Part shown: positions 37,021 to 46,590 of the stretch, one piece after another
Numbering within the stretch: position 1 is the first letter of the stretch
Layout of the letters: each line of letters starts with the position of its first letter
DNA from: Pseudomonas sp. KBW05
Lineage (GTDB): Bacteria > Pseudomonadota > Gammaproteobacteria > Pseudomonadales > Pseudomonadaceae
DNA length: 64,000 nucleotides
NCBI RefSeq assembly: GCF_003852405.1
Contig: NZ_QAJM01000007.1
Location: forward strand, 248,001-312,000
Reading direction: 5' to 3'
The notes under the pieces: model-generated
Database searches by the model: none
What the model was told of the DNA's origin: nothing
The model's input: the letters and a program-made list of their open reading frames with translations, nothing else
Program-made: the position numbers and the translations under genes

Positions 37021-37914
37021 ATGCGCGCCTTAGCTGAGTTCATCATGCGCGGTCGTGTGCAGGCCACTCTGGTAGTGGCTGGATGTGCGGCATTGCCGTT
37101 GCTTTATTGGTTGGGTGCTGCCGCGGGTTGCCTTGTGCTGCTGCGGCGCGGTTTGAAGGACGCCCTTGGCGTTCTTGCCCTGGGATTGTTGCCGGCCTTG
37201 ATCTGGTGGCTGCAATTGGGTGATCCACGGGTACTTCTGGTACTGCTGGGGTCATCGAGCCTTGCGTTGGTTTTACGCGCAAGTGAGTCCTGGGTCCGCA
37301 CGCTGCTGGTCAGCGTGGCATTGGGGTTGGTGTACTCAGTGATGCTTGGCGCGGCTTTCCGCCCGCAAATCGAAGGGTTGTCGCAAGAGATCGTCAAGAT
37401 CCTGCCGATGGCCCTCGGGGATCTCTACCAGCAATTGTCGGTAGATGAGCGAGCGCGGTTTGCGTCACTGATTGCTCCGGTCCTGACCGGCCTGATTGCG
37501 GCATTGTTGCAGGTCGTCAGCGTGCTGAGCCTGATTGTTGGGCGTTATTGGCAGGCGTTGTTGTACAACCCGGGTGGTTTTGGTCGCGAATTTCGCAGTA
37601 TCAGAATCCCTGCGGGGCCGGCGATGTTGCTGCTGGCGTGCATGGTTGTCGGGCCGAACTTCGGTCCACAGATGGCCTTGCTGGCGCCGATTTGCAGTGT
37701 ACCGCTGGTGTTTGCCGGGCTGGCCTTGATTCATGGGCTGGTTGCGCGAAAGCGCCTGGCCAAGTTTTGGCTGGTGGGGTTGTACGTCACGCTGTTGCTG
37801 TTCATGCAGCTGATCTATCCGTTACTCGTGGTCTTGGCCATTATCGACGGCCTGATTGATTTTCGCGGTCGTCTGGCGTCGAAAGACGCCGATAACGCGA
37901 ACGGTGAAGGTTAA
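37021..37914 (+). CDS. DUF2232-type membrane protein of the ribosomal operon
   Basis: A 297-residue integral membrane protein with about eight helices. It sits between rpsR and rplI, where pseudomonads carry a membrane gene of this type. Visible features are GRVQATLVVAGCAALPLLYWLGAA at the start, a short periplasmic or cytoplasmic segment (QPQIEGLSQEIVKILP-like), and a charged end (RLASKDADNANGEG). The function is unknown. The gene is co-transcribed with ribosomal genes, since no terminator interrupts the run. Confidence 0.85.
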   Translation: MRALAEFIMRGRVQATLVVAGCAALPLLYWLGAAAGCLVLLRRGLKDALGVLALGLLPALIWWLQLGDPRVLLVLLGSSSLALVLRASESWVRTLLVSVALGLVYSVMLGAAFRPQIEGLSQEIVKILPMALGDLYQQLSVDERARFASLIAPVLTGLIAALLQVVSVLSLIVGRYWQALLYNPGGFGREFRSIRIPAGPAMLLLACMVVGPNFGPQMALLAPICSVPLVFAGLALIHGLVARKRLAKFWLVGLYVTLLLFMQLIYPLLVVLAIIDGLIDFRGRLASKDADNANGEG

Positions 37915-37932
37915 AAGTTAGAGGATTTTCAC

Positions 37933-38379
37933 ATGCAACTGATCCTTCTGGAAAAAGTCGCCAACCTGGGCAACCTGGGCGACAAAGTGAACGTTAAGGC
38001 CGGCTACGGTCGTAACTACCTGCTGCCATACGGCAAAGCTACCGCTGCAACCGCTGCCAACCTGGCTGCGTTTGAAGAGCGTCGTGCTGAGCTGGAAAAA
38101 GCAGCAGCAGACAAAAAAGCTTCGGCCGAAACTCGCGCTGCCCAACTGGCTGAGCTGGAAGTGACTATCACTGCCACTGCCGGTGACGAAGGCAAGCTGT
38201 TCGGTTCGATCGGCACCCACGACATCGCTGATGCACTGACCGCCTCCGGCGTTGAAGTGCAGAAGAGCGAAGTTCGTCTGCCGAACGGCACCATCCGCAA
38301 CGTAGGCGAATTCGACGTAGCCGTGCACCTGCACGCTGAAGTTGAAGCCACCGTACGCGTTGTCGTGGTAGCAGCTTAA
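37933..38379 (+). CDS. rplI: 50S ribosomal protein bL9
   Basis: Large-subunit protein at the base of the L1 stalk. The 148-residue protein has the N-terminal RNA-binding signature [20 protein letters not shown], the long connecting helix (about 40-75, alanine/lysine/glutamate-rich) and the C-terminal domain. Last gene of the rpsF operon, followed by a terminator. Confidence 0.98.
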   Translation: MQLILLEKVANLGNLGDKVNVKAGYGRNYLLPYGKATAATAANLAAFEERRAELEKAAADKKASAETRAAQLAELEVTITATAGDEGKLFGSIGTHDIADALTASGVEVQKSEVRLPNGTIRNVGEFDVAVHLHAEVEATVRVVVVAA

Positions 38380-38426
38380 GCAGCACCTAACTGACTGGCA
38401 CCTCGCGTGCCAGGCGGTTAACATCG

Positions 38427-38463
38427 GGCACGATCCTGTTTACAGGTCGTGCCTTTTGTTTTT
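38427..38463 (+). terminator. Intrinsic terminator after rplI
   Basis: Stem GGCACGA/TCGTGCC extended by CCTG/CAGG, followed by TTTTGTTTTT, 47 bases after the rplI stop. It separates the ribosomal operon from dnaB. Confidence 0.88.
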
Positions 38464-38489
38464 CTACACACCCCAAATTCCAAGTGGCC

Positions 38490-39884
38490 ATGAACGATAT
38501 TTCAGCTCCCGAGCAATACGATCTGCAAACCGCTGCCCTGAAGGTGCCGCCGCATTCCATCGAGGCCGAACAGGCCGTGCTCGGTGGCTTGATGCTGGAC
38601 AACAACGCCTGGGAACGCGTGCTGGATCAAGTCTCGGACGGCGACTTCTATCGACATGACCACCGCCTGATCTTCCGCGCCATCGCCAAGCTGGCCGACC
38701 TGAACTCGCCTATCGACGTCGTGACCCTTGCCGAGCAATTGGACAAGGAGGGCCAGACCTCACAAGTGGGCGGCCTCGGCTACCTGGGAGAGCTGGCGAA
38801 AAACACCCCGTCGGTCGCCAACATCAAGGCCTATGCGCAGATCGTCCGCGCGCGGGCGACCTTGCGCCAGTTGATCGGCATCGCCACTGAAATCGCCGAC
38901 AGCGCCTTCAACCCCGAAGGCCGTACCGCCGAAGAAATTCTCGATGAAGCCGAACGGCAGATCTTCCAGATCGCCGAAGCACGGCCGAAAACCGGCGGCC
39001 CGGTGGGTGTCAACGAGCTGTTGACCAAGGCCATCGATCGTATCGACACGTTGTTCAACACCGACAACGCCATCACCGGCCTGTCCACCGGCTACACCGA
39101 CCTCGATGGCATGACCAGCGGCCTGCAGCCGGCCGACCTGATCATCGTCGCCGGCCGTCCGTCGATGGGTAAAACCACCTTCGCCATGAACCTGGTGGAA
39201 AACGCCGTACTGCGCAGCGAAAAAGCCGTACTGGTTTACAGCCTCGAGATGCCAGGTGAATCGCTGATCATGCGGATGCTCTCGTCCCTGGGTCGCATCG
39301 ACCAGACCAAGGTACGTGCCGGCCGCCTGGAAGACGACGATTGGCCGCGCCTGACCTCAGCCGTCAACCTGCTCAACGACCGCAAGCTGTTCATCGATGA
39401 CACCGCCGGTATCAGTCCTTCGGAGATGCGTGCGCGTACCCGCCGCCTGGTACGTGAACACGGCGATGTTGGCTTGATCATGATCGACTACCTGCAATTG
39501 ATGCAGATCCCTGGTTCCGGCGGCGACAACCGGACCAACGAGATTTCCGAGATTTCCCGCTCGTTGAAAGCCCTGGCCAAAGAGTTCAACTGCCCCGTGG
39601 TGGCGCTGTCCCAGCTCAACCGTTCCCTGGAGCAGCGGCCGAACAAACGCCCGATCAACTCCGACCTGCGGGAATCCGGAGCGATCGAGCAGGATGCTGA
39701 CGTGATCATGTTCGTGTACCGCGACGAGGTGTATCACCCCGAGACCGAGCATAAAGGCATTGCCGAGATCATCATCGGCAAGCAGCGTAACGGCCCGATC
39801 GGTACGGCGCGCCTGGCATTTATCGGCAAATACACTCGTTTCGAAAACCTCGCGCCGGGCAGTTACAACTTCGATGATGAGTAA
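38490..39884 (+). CDS. dnaB: Replicative DNA helicase DnaB
   Basis: Hexameric 5'-3' helicase of the replication fork. The 464-residue protein has the N-terminal primase-interacting domain (about 25-125, PPHSIEAEQAVLGGLMLD) and the RecA-like motor with Walker A GRPSMGKTTFAMN, Walker B GLIMIDYLQLM and the downstream SQLNRSLEQRP. No intein interrupts it. I start at ATG 38490; a GTG six bases earlier in frame is possible. Its end almost meets the stop of the convergent toxin-like gene (6 bases apart). Confidence 0.97.
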   Translation: MNDISAPEQYDLQTAALKVPPHSIEAEQAVLGGLMLDNNAWERVLDQVSDGDFYRHDHRLIFRAIAKLADLNSPIDVVTLAEQLDKEGQTSQVGGLGYLGELAKNTPSVANIKAYAQIVRARATLRQLIGIATEIADSAFNPEGRTAEEILDEAERQIFQIAEARPKTGGPVGVNELLTKAIDRIDTLFNTDNAITGLSTGYTDLDGMTSGLQPADLIIVAGRPSMGKTTFAMNLVENAVLRSEKAVLVYSLEMPGESLIMRMLSSLGRIDQTKVRAGRLEDDDWPRLTSAVNLLNDRKLFIDDTAGISPSEMRARTRRLVREHGDVGLIMIDYLQLMQIPGSGGDNRTNEISEISRSLKALAKEFNCPVVALSQLNRSLEQRPNKRPINSDLRESGAIEQDADVIMFVYRDEVYHPETEHKGIAEIIIGKQRNGPIGTARLAFIGKYTRFENLAPGSYNFDDE

Positions 39885-39890
39885 CCACGC

Positions 39891-42800
39891 CTAGGGCCTG
39901 GGAAACAGGTTCCGGATGCTGGTTTCGTCGTATTGATAGTTCCAGCGCAATTCGGTGCCGGCCGCAATATCCTCGCCCGCAAACAGGCCGGTGAGGATCA
40001 GCTGCTCCTGGGGGTTGTCACCTGTCTGGGTTTTAACCCGAAACTGCGCGGCTTCAACGTTGTAGCCCATGCTGGCCTGTCGGGACGGGAAACCCGCAGC
40101 GTCGTATTCGAAAATAGTGTTGATCCGTGACAGGACATTGTCCCCGGAGAGCACCAGTTGGGTGTTCACGGCGTACGGCGTGGTCTGCCTGACCTCCTTG
40201 ACGGCCATCAGGTAGGGGTCTTTTCGGGCTCTGGCAATGAACAGGGGTAACAACTCCCCGCCATAGACGCCGAGTGCTTCACCTGTCGCGATGGGGCGTC
40301 GGGTGATGACGGTGGCTTGGCCGATCAGTGCTGCCTCTTGGGCACACTTCTGATGGGCGGCTGTGAAAGGCACGACCTCCAGCTTGTCTTCGTACTGCAT
40401 CGCGACGTTTTCATAGCCCTCCCACTGGATGAACGGTCGAAGCCGGTTGCTCGCATGCACCTTGTCAGACGTGAGTGATTTCCCTTGTGCCTGCAGAAGG
40501 CGGATACGCATGGGGCGCCCCTCTTCGTCGCGTAATGGGTATCGACCATTGTTGGCGCGGTCATAAACGCCCCGGTAGTTCTGGCTGTGTTGGTAGCTGC
40601 GCAGAGTGCGCATATGGGTCAGTTCCTGGGGCGTGTATTGCACGCTCACCTGGCCCTCTTCGGCTGACGCGTATGGACTGGAGGAGTGTGCCGACTCAAA
40701 TACGTCACTGGACTCCATGCTGTCATGTGAGGGCGCAGGAGAGCCTGCGCCGCCGAGCAGCTTGCCTTTGGTGGGATCAATCTCCCAGCCGCCCCCGGCT
40801 TTTTTGCGCAGGTAGGGTTGATAGAACCTGAACGGGCTGCGGGCATCAATCAGTCGGTAGCCCAGGGGATCAAGTTCGACTCGATAGTATTTCCCGTTGT
40901 CTTCTATGTAATGACGATAAGTGCCGTCCGTGAACAACGGCCCCTGATGGGTAGTGTCCGCCTGCACTGTCAGTCCGGCGGGAGGAGACGCTTCGGCGAA
41001 CAATGGGTCGAGCGGCTGCCCTGTCGCGTTGGACGCCTGTGGCAAGCGCGGCAGGGCCCTGCAAGCCACTGGGTTCTCGGCAAGTGCACGTTGGCCGGTG
41101 CTGTGCAGAGCTTGCTCAAGGGAGGTTGTGCCCGATTGGCTGAGCAACGTACTGCGCTCGGCAGCGGAGAGTGCTTGCTCGATTGCATCAGTCAGCGGGA
41201 GGGGATAGCTCGGTTGTGCGTCTTCGGGGGCGTGGACGCTGTACAGTTCGCCCGCACGGATCAAACGATGGCGCACACTGGCATCGGCCCTGCCAATGCA
41301 TCCAAGCAGCGCACCTTCGGGGCTGCCATCGTACAGTTCGAACCTGTGGGCGGTAGGCCAGCCGGGAATTTGTTCCAGGGTGTACAGCACCATGGGCACC
41401 GTTTCATGGCTGCGTAACGAGTCGAGAAAAATACTGCTGTTGAGTCGCGTGGCCGCTGCGGCGCAACGGCCTTCGTTCGCCTCCATGAGCTGCATGGCGG
41501 GTAAGCCTTCGCCCTTTTGCAGACGCTGGTGCTCGGCCTGTGAAAGCGTGGGCTCCATTGCTTCAAGCTGGTTCTTGGACAATTGCGGTATGAGTGCGCG
41601 AATGCTTTTCTCCACCGGTGTGACGGCGGTGTCACTCGCTGCTTTGAGTTGGGAAAATAACCACTGTTTTTTTCGTGGGAGGTGCTCGGTCAACGCCACG
41701 GCCAGGTTTTCGGTTTTGGTGAAGTAGTCGATGGGGGGCGTGGGCAGCAGCGCGTTGAACTCGGTTTGCGGCATCTGTTCTTGCACCACATGCAACAACT
41801 CGCCCCGCCTGAATCGGGCCTCACTGACATTGATTTCAATAGAACCACTGCCGAAGCGCATCAAGACATTCTGCTGCGCATCAACGACGTTGAGCGCATA
41901 CGAAGAGGGCCACTCGGGCAGTGAACCGAGCAGGTGAAACTGTATGAGTGGCGAGTGCGCGGTAACAGCGACACCTTCGGCACGGTCAATGGTGAAGTCG
42001 CTGATTTCCTGGTCCAGGTTGAAGTGCTTGACCGTGTCGCGCAGCAGGGCCGGTGGGCGGACCATCTCTTGGTGGGCCTGGCGCAGTGTTGTGCTGTCTA
42101 CTCCACTGAGCAGCAAGATGGATGTGACGCTGGGCTGGGTGATATTGGCGGCATCGGGCCCCAGGCGTTTGATCAGTTTGAGTTCGTCCCAGGCTTCGGG
42201 AGTCTCATGCATGTGGCGCCAGCCGCCGGCTTCGTTGCTGAGCAGTGGCGGGGTGTACGCCTTCGGATCGGTGGGGTGCGCCAGTTCCCATTGCTTGCCA
42301 TCGGGTGCCCGTTGAACCGCATGGGGCTGGTCATCCAGTTTCAGGTAGTGCTGGCCCTTGTGCTGGTACAAGCCCTGTTTGTCTGTAATCAGATGGCTGG
42401 CAAGCGCACTCGGTTGGCGGTAGGGCTCCAGGTCTGGGTGCCACAAGCGCCATCCCTGATTGCGTACCTGTACTTTCAGCAGGCCCGCGGTGAAGCGCCC
42501 GGCTTTGATTACACCGGCGGTGGCGACGGCCATGGCGACATTGTCGATCACGTCCAACAGGTCGTTGAGTGCTGCCTGGCTATCGCCCCGACTCCAGGCG
42601 GCAAACCCGTTGTAGACGGTGCCGATCAATTGAGCGCCGGTGACAACCAGCAGCACCTCACCCACGATCGGTACGAATGAAGCGGCGAAAAACAGCAGGG
42701 ATTTGCCGAGGTCGATGTAGAACTGCAAGCGTTTTTGCCGGCTGATGATGTCGGCTTGCGCAGTGGGCACCGCCACTGCGCAAGCGTCGCTTTCGATCTG

Positions 42801-43859
42801 CGCGAAACGCTTCAAGGCGATGGCTTGGAACAGGTTGCCGGTGATGCCGGTCAGTGTCAGCGCTTTCTCCAGGCTGGCAGGCCTGATTTTTCCAGGTGAG
42901 CCGACAGGTAACCAATCAACCCAGCTGGGCTTCACGGCCAGCAATGACTCGCGCAGGTGTACGGGGGCCAGGCCTTTGAAAAAAGCGAGGTACTGCGGTT
43001 GCATCAGGCGCGTGGCGAGTCGGGTTTCCAGCTCCTGCATCGTCTGGTGTAGGCGGATGGGGGCTGTCGGATCTTCGGGGGTGTAGAGGATTGGCTGGGT
43101 CTCGGCCCGGAGGTCGTAGATAACCAGAATGCTGGGCAGCACCACCCCGTCGATTGTCAGGTGGCTGCTGGTAAGCGCGACGTGATGGCCGCGTTCTGCC
43201 AGGCTGGCCAGGTCCTCGTAAAGGGTCTGCGGTATGTCGCCCTTGAGATAGGCCAAGTGGGCGGCCACGGCGAGTCGGTGTTGTTCGTGCTCGTGGAAGT
43301 ATCCGCGCACCACCACGCTGGATTTGATGACCGCGCGAATATGGTTGAGGTATTTGCCACCCAGGTCCAGCCGACGACAGAAGCCGGCGAAGAGGGTGGG
43401 TGATTGCAATGTATCCAGGCGGCCGGAGGCGCTGGTGTTGAAAATCCCCGAACCTGCCTCCATGCCCTCGTCTTCAGCCTCCGACGCCTCGAAGTTCTGT
43501 AGCGCCGCTTCAAAAAGCGATTGCTCGGTGGTGCGTGCGTGGGTATGCAGCAGTCCTAGCAGGTGGCTGTTTTTCCACTCGCGAACCAGGATCGACGTCT
43601 TCGCATCCAGCAGAGTGAGGTACTCACTCTTCATGGCCTGCTCAAGCAGGGGGAGCGCGAACGCCTCCGGGCTCTGGATGCGATCGAAGACCGCTTGAAG
43701 CTGATGCCTGGATTGATTGCTTTTGAGCAAACTGTTGCGCAAGGCAGTGCGTATGTCCGCCGGCGCCCGGGCCAGCCATGTGGGGAGCTGGGTTTTGATG
43801 AAGTCTGCGTGGTCATCGGGGCCCGGGGCGGGCGGGGATAGAGCGGTGTGACTGTTCAT
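39891..43859 (-). CDS. Dermonecrotic-toxin-like protein (DUF6543 type) with C-terminal SET-like domain
   Basis: A 1322-residue protein with no signal peptide. Residues about 1-600 resemble the large dermonecrotic-toxin/DUF6543 proteins of fluorescent pseudomonads. These include a hydrophobic stretch near 395-480 (LLFFAASFVPIVGEVLLVVTGAQLIG and AMAVATAGVIKAG) that could insert into a membrane. A linker near 1040-1080 is serine-rich. The last 140 residues read as a SET methyltransferase fold: GEALGVYGGELL, then DNVLSRINTIF and YNVEAAQF, and finally GEDIAAGTELRWNYQYDE, the usual closing motif. I start at the ATG with GGAA six bases upstream; two in-frame starts lie just before it. It is a single gene inserted between dnaB and ygiQ. 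A host-directed or interbacterial effector is inferred; the secretion route is unknown. Confidence 0.72.
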   Translation of the reverse strand: MNSHTALSPPAPGPDDHADFIKTQLPTWLARAPADIRTALRNSLLKSNQSRHQLQAVFDRIQSPEAFALPLLEQAMKSEYLTLLDAKTSILVREWKNSHLLGLLHTHARTTEQSLFEAALQNFEASEAEDEGMEAGSGIFNTSASGRLDTLQSPTLFAGFCRRLDLGGKYLNHIRAVIKSSVVVRGYFHEHEQHRLAVAAHLAYLKGDIPQTLYEDLASLAERGHHVALTSSHLTIDGVVLPSILVIYDLRAETQPILYTPEDPTAPIRLHQTMQELETRLATRLMQPQYLAFFKGLAPVHLRESLLAVKPSWVDWLPVGSPGKIRPASLEKALTLTGITGNLFQAIALKRFAQIESDACAVAVPTAQADIISRQKRLQFYIDLGKSLLFFAASFVPIVGEVLLVVTGAQLIGTVYNGFAAWSRGDSQAALNDLLDVIDNVAMAVATAGVIKAGRFTAGLLKVQVRNQGWRLWHPDLEPYRQPSALASHLITDKQGLYQHKGQHYLKLDDQPHAVQRAPDGKQWELAHPTDPKAYTPPLLSNEAGGWRHMHETPEAWDELKLIKRLGPDAANITQPSVTSILLLSGVDSTTLRQAHQEMVRPPALLRDTVKHFNLDQEISDFTIDRAEGVAVTAHSPLIQFHLLGSLPEWPSSYALNVVDAQQNVLMRFGSGSIEINVSEARFRRGELLHVVQEQMPQTEFNALLPTPPIDYFTKTENLAVALTEHLPRKKQWLFSQLKAASDTAVTPVEKSIRALIPQLSKNQLEAMEPTLSQAEHQRLQKGEGLPAMQLMEANEGRCAAAATRLNSSIFLDSLRSHETVPMVLYTLEQIPGWPTAHRFELYDGSPEGALLGCIGRADASVRHRLIRAGELYSVHAPEDAQPSYPLPLTDAIEQALSAAERSTLLSQSGTTSLEQALHSTGQRALAENPVACRALPRLPQASNATGQPLDPLFAEASPPAGLTVQADTTHQGPLFTDGTYRHYIEDNGKYYRVELDPLGYRLIDARSPFRFYQPYLRKKAGGGWEIDPTKGKLLGGAGSPAPSHDSMESSDVFESAHSSSPYASAEEGQVSVQYTPQELTHMRTLRSYQHSQNYRGVYDRANNGRYPLRDEEGRPMRIRLLQAQGKSLTSDKVHASNRLRPFIQWEGYENVAMQYEDKLEVVPFTAAHQKCAQEAALIGQATVITRRPIATGEALGVYGGELLPLFIARARKDPYLMAVKEVRQTTPYAVNTQLVLSGDNVLSRINTIFEYDAAGFPSRQASMGYNVEAAQFRVKTQTGDNPQEQLILTGLFAGEDIAAGTELRWNYQYDETSIRNLFPRP

Positions 43860-44073
43860 CGGCATTTCCAACAGAATAGGGGGCGTTGCGAAAGCCTATT
43901 CATGGCGCCGTAGGGCAAGGGCCTAGCGGATTAGGCCCCGCACACCCGCAAATTAGGTTTGTTGCCGGATTAAACAGGGGGCGAGGTAAAAGCCGACCAT
44001 TGTCGTCGGAATTGGTCAAAATTTGTGCTATATTCCGCGCCCGCGATTTTTCATCTCAACACCGGTCACCGTC

Positions 44074-46377
44074 ATGCAAACAGCCAAGCCGTTATTTGAC
44101 TATCCCAAGTACTGGGCCGAATGTTTCGGTCCTGCGCCATTCCTGCCCATGAGCAGGGAGGAGATGGATCAGCTTGGCTGGGATTCCTGCGACATCATCA
44201 TCGTCACCGGTGATGCCTACGTTGACCATCCGTCGTTCGGCATGGCGATCATCGGCCGGCTGCTGGAGTCCCAGGGCTTCCGCGTCGGGATCATTGCGCA
44301 GCCGAACTGGCAGTCCAAAGACGACTTCATGAAGCTCGGCGAGCCGAACCTGTTCTTCGGCGTCGCGGCCGGCAACATGGACTCCATGATCAACCGCTAC
44401 ACCGCCGACAAGAAGATCCGTTCCGACGACGCCTACACCCCAGGCGGCATGGCCGGCAAACGCCCGGACCGCGCGAGCCTGGTGTACAGCCAGCGTTGCA
44501 AGGAAGCGTACAAGAACGTGCCGATCGTACTGGGCGGCATCGAAGCCTCCCTGCGCCGCATCGCCCACTACGACTACTGGCAGGACCGCGTGCGCAACTC
44601 GATCCTGATCGACGCCGCCGCCGATATCCTGCTGTACGGCAACGCCGAGCGTGCGATTGTCGAGGTTGCCCAGCGCCTGTCGTGGGGCCACAAGATCGAA
44701 GACATCACCGACGTGCGCGGCACCGCGTTCATTCGCCGTGACACGCCTGAAGGCTGGTACGAAGTGGACTCCACCCGTATCGACCGTCCGGGCAAGGTCG
44801 ACAAGATCATCAACCCGTACGTCAACACCCAGGACACCCAGGCCTGCGCCATCGAGCAAGAGAAAGGCCCGGTGGATGACCCTGAGGAAGCCAAGGTCGT
44901 ACAGATCCTGGCCAGCCCGCGCATGACCCGCGACAAGACCGTGATCCGCCTGCCATCGGTGGAAAAAGTCCGCGGCGACGCCGTGCTCTACGCCCACGCC
45001 AACCGCGTATTGCACCTGGAAACCAACCCAGGCAACGCCCGTGCCCTGGTGCAGAAGCACGGTGAAGTGGACGTGTGGTTCAACCCGCCACCGATCCCGA
45101 TGACCACCGAAGAAATGGACTACGTGTTCGGCATGCCTTACGCACGTATCCCGCACCCGGTGTACGGCAAGGAAAAGATCCCGGCCTACGACATGATCCG
45201 CTTCTCGGTGAACATCATGCGTGGCTGCTTTGGCGGCTGCACCTTCTGCTCCATCACCGAGCACGAAGGTCGCATCATCCAGAACCGTTCCGAAGAGTCG
45301 ATCATTCGCGAGATCGAAGAGATCCGCGACAAAGTGCCAGGCTTTACCGGCGTGATCTCCGACCTCGGCGGCCCGACTGCGAACATGTACCGCATTGCCT
45401 GCAAAAGCCCGGAAATCGAGTCCGCGTGCCGCAAACCGTCATGCGTGTTCCCAGGCATCTGCCCGAACCTGAACACCGACCACTCGTCTTTGATCCAGCT
45501 GTACCGCAGCGCCCGTGCATTGCCGGGTGTGAAGAAGATTCTGATCGCCTCCGGCCTGCGCTACGACCTGGCGGTCGAGTCGCCGGAGTACGTCAAAGAG
45601 CTGGTTACCCACCACGTCGGTGGCTACCTCAAGATCGCCCCGGAACACACCGAGGAAGGTCCGCTCAACCAGATGATGAAGCCGGGCATTGGCAGCTATG
45701 ACAAGTTCAAGCGCATGTTCGAGAAGTACACCAAGGAAGCGGGCAAGGAGCAGTACCTGATTCCTTACTTCATCGCCGCCCACCCGGGCACCACCGATGA
45801 AGACATGATGAACCTGGCCCTGTGGCTCAAGGGCAACGGCTTCCGCGCCGACCAGGTGCAGGCGTTCTACCCGTCGCCGATGGCCACCGCCACCGCGATG
45901 TACCACTCGGGCAAGAACCCGCTGCGCAAGGTCACGTACAAGAGCGACGCGGTGACCATCGTCAAGAGCGAAGACCAGCGCCGTCTGCACAAGGCGTTCC
46001 TGCGCTACCACGACCCGAAAGGCTGGCCGATCCTGCGTGAAGCGCTGACTCGCATGGGCCGCGCCGACCTGATCGGGCCGGGCAAGGACCAACTGATCCC
46101 GCTGCACCAGCCGTCCACCGACAGCTACCAGAGTGCCCGTCGCAAGAACTCGACGCCGGCTGGCAGCCACAAGGTCGCCAAGGAAACCACGACCAAGATC
46201 CTCACCCAGCACACCGGTTTGCCACCGCGCGGCAGCGACGGCAGCAACCCGTGGGACAAGCGTGAGCAAGCCAAGGCCGCGGCCCAGGCGCGCAACAAGC
46301 AGGCGGCCAAGGAACGCAGCGATGCGGCCAAGGGCAAGGGCGGCAAGCCTGCGCGCAAGCCGGTAGTACCGCGTTGA
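44074..46377 (+). CDS. ygiQ: YgiQ-family radical SAM protein
   Basis: A 767-residue radical SAM protein. It has a cobalamin-like N-terminal domain (about 40-200, [20 protein letters not shown]) and a radical SAM core whose iron-sulfur site is [13 protein letters not shown] (CxxxCxxC) near residue 375. A basic, lysine/alanine-rich tail of about 80 residues follows. The family is widespread but its reaction is not established. I start at [16 protein letters not shown]; the longer open frame adds 17 residues without similarity. The 214 bases upstream show no gene. A terminator follows. Confidence 0.93.
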   Translation: MQTAKPLFDYPKYWAECFGPAPFLPMSREEMDQLGWDSCDIIIVTGDAYVDHPSFGMAIIGRLLESQGFRVGIIAQPNWQSKDDFMKLGEPNLFFGVAAGNMDSMINRYTADKKIRSDDAYTPGGMAGKRPDRASLVYSQRCKEAYKNVPIVLGGIEASLRRIAHYDYWQDRVRNSILIDAAADILLYGNAERAIVEVAQRLSWGHKIEDITDVRGTAFIRRDTPEGWYEVDSTRIDRPGKVDKIINPYVNTQDTQACAIEQEKGPVDDPEEAKVVQILASPRMTRDKTVIRLPSVEKVRGDAVLYAHANRVLHLETNPGNARALVQKHGEVDVWFNPPPIPMTTEEMDYVFGMPYARIPHPVYGKEKIPAYDMIRFSVNIMRGCFGGCTFCSITEHEGRIIQNRSEESIIREIEEIRDKVPGFTGVISDLGGPTANMYRIACKSPEIESACRKPSCVFPGICPNLNTDHSSLIQLYRSARALPGVKKILIASGLRYDLAVESPEYVKELVTHHVGGYLKIAPEHTEEGPLNQMMKPGIGSYDKFKRMFEKYTKEAGKEQYLIPYFIAAHPGTTDEDMMNLALWLKGNGFRADQVQAFYPSPMATATAMYHSGKNPLRKVTYKSDAVTIVKSEDQRRLHKAFLRYHDPKGWPILREALTRMGRADLIGPGKDQLIPLHQPSTDSYQSARRKNSTPAGSHKVAKETTTKILTQHTGLPPRGSDGSNPWDKREQAKAAAQARNKQAAKERSDAAKGKGGKPARKPVVPR

Positions 46378-46395
46378 TCGACGCCTGAACATGCC

Positions 46396-46422
46396 AAACG
46401 CCAGCCTCGTGCTGGCGTTTTG
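46396..46422 (+). terminator. Intrinsic terminator of ygiQ
   Basis: AACGCCAGC/GCTGGCGTT hairpin with a short loop followed by TTTTGC, 18 bases after the stop. Confidence 0.85.
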
Positions 46423-46471
46423 CTTTCTATTCGGTGGCGCGCCTGTTTGTTAAGGTGGCGCCCATTCGATC

Positions 46472-46550
46472 GCCATCGCAGGCAAGCCAGCTCCCACAAT
46501 TGATCGGGTTCACACGCTCAACCTGTGGGAGCGGGCTTGCCCGCGATGGC
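46472..46550. repeat. Hybrid REP-type inverted repeat
   Basis: The left arm, GCAGGCAAGCCAGCTCCCAC, belongs to one REP family. The right arm, GTGGGAGCGGGCTTGCCCGC, belongs to the other, so the two arms pair only partly. This is the only mixed pair in the window and marks the edge of the Hcp island. Confidence 0.8.
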
Positions 46551-46590
46551 GTCAGTTCAGCCAACATCAATTTCAAGGAAGAACACCCCC

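Noticed and set aside
40954-43086. Several plus-strand frames inside the toxin-like gene as separate small genes
   Set aside because: All are antisense to one continuous 1322-codon frame with coherent domain features and have no ribosome sites or family motifs.
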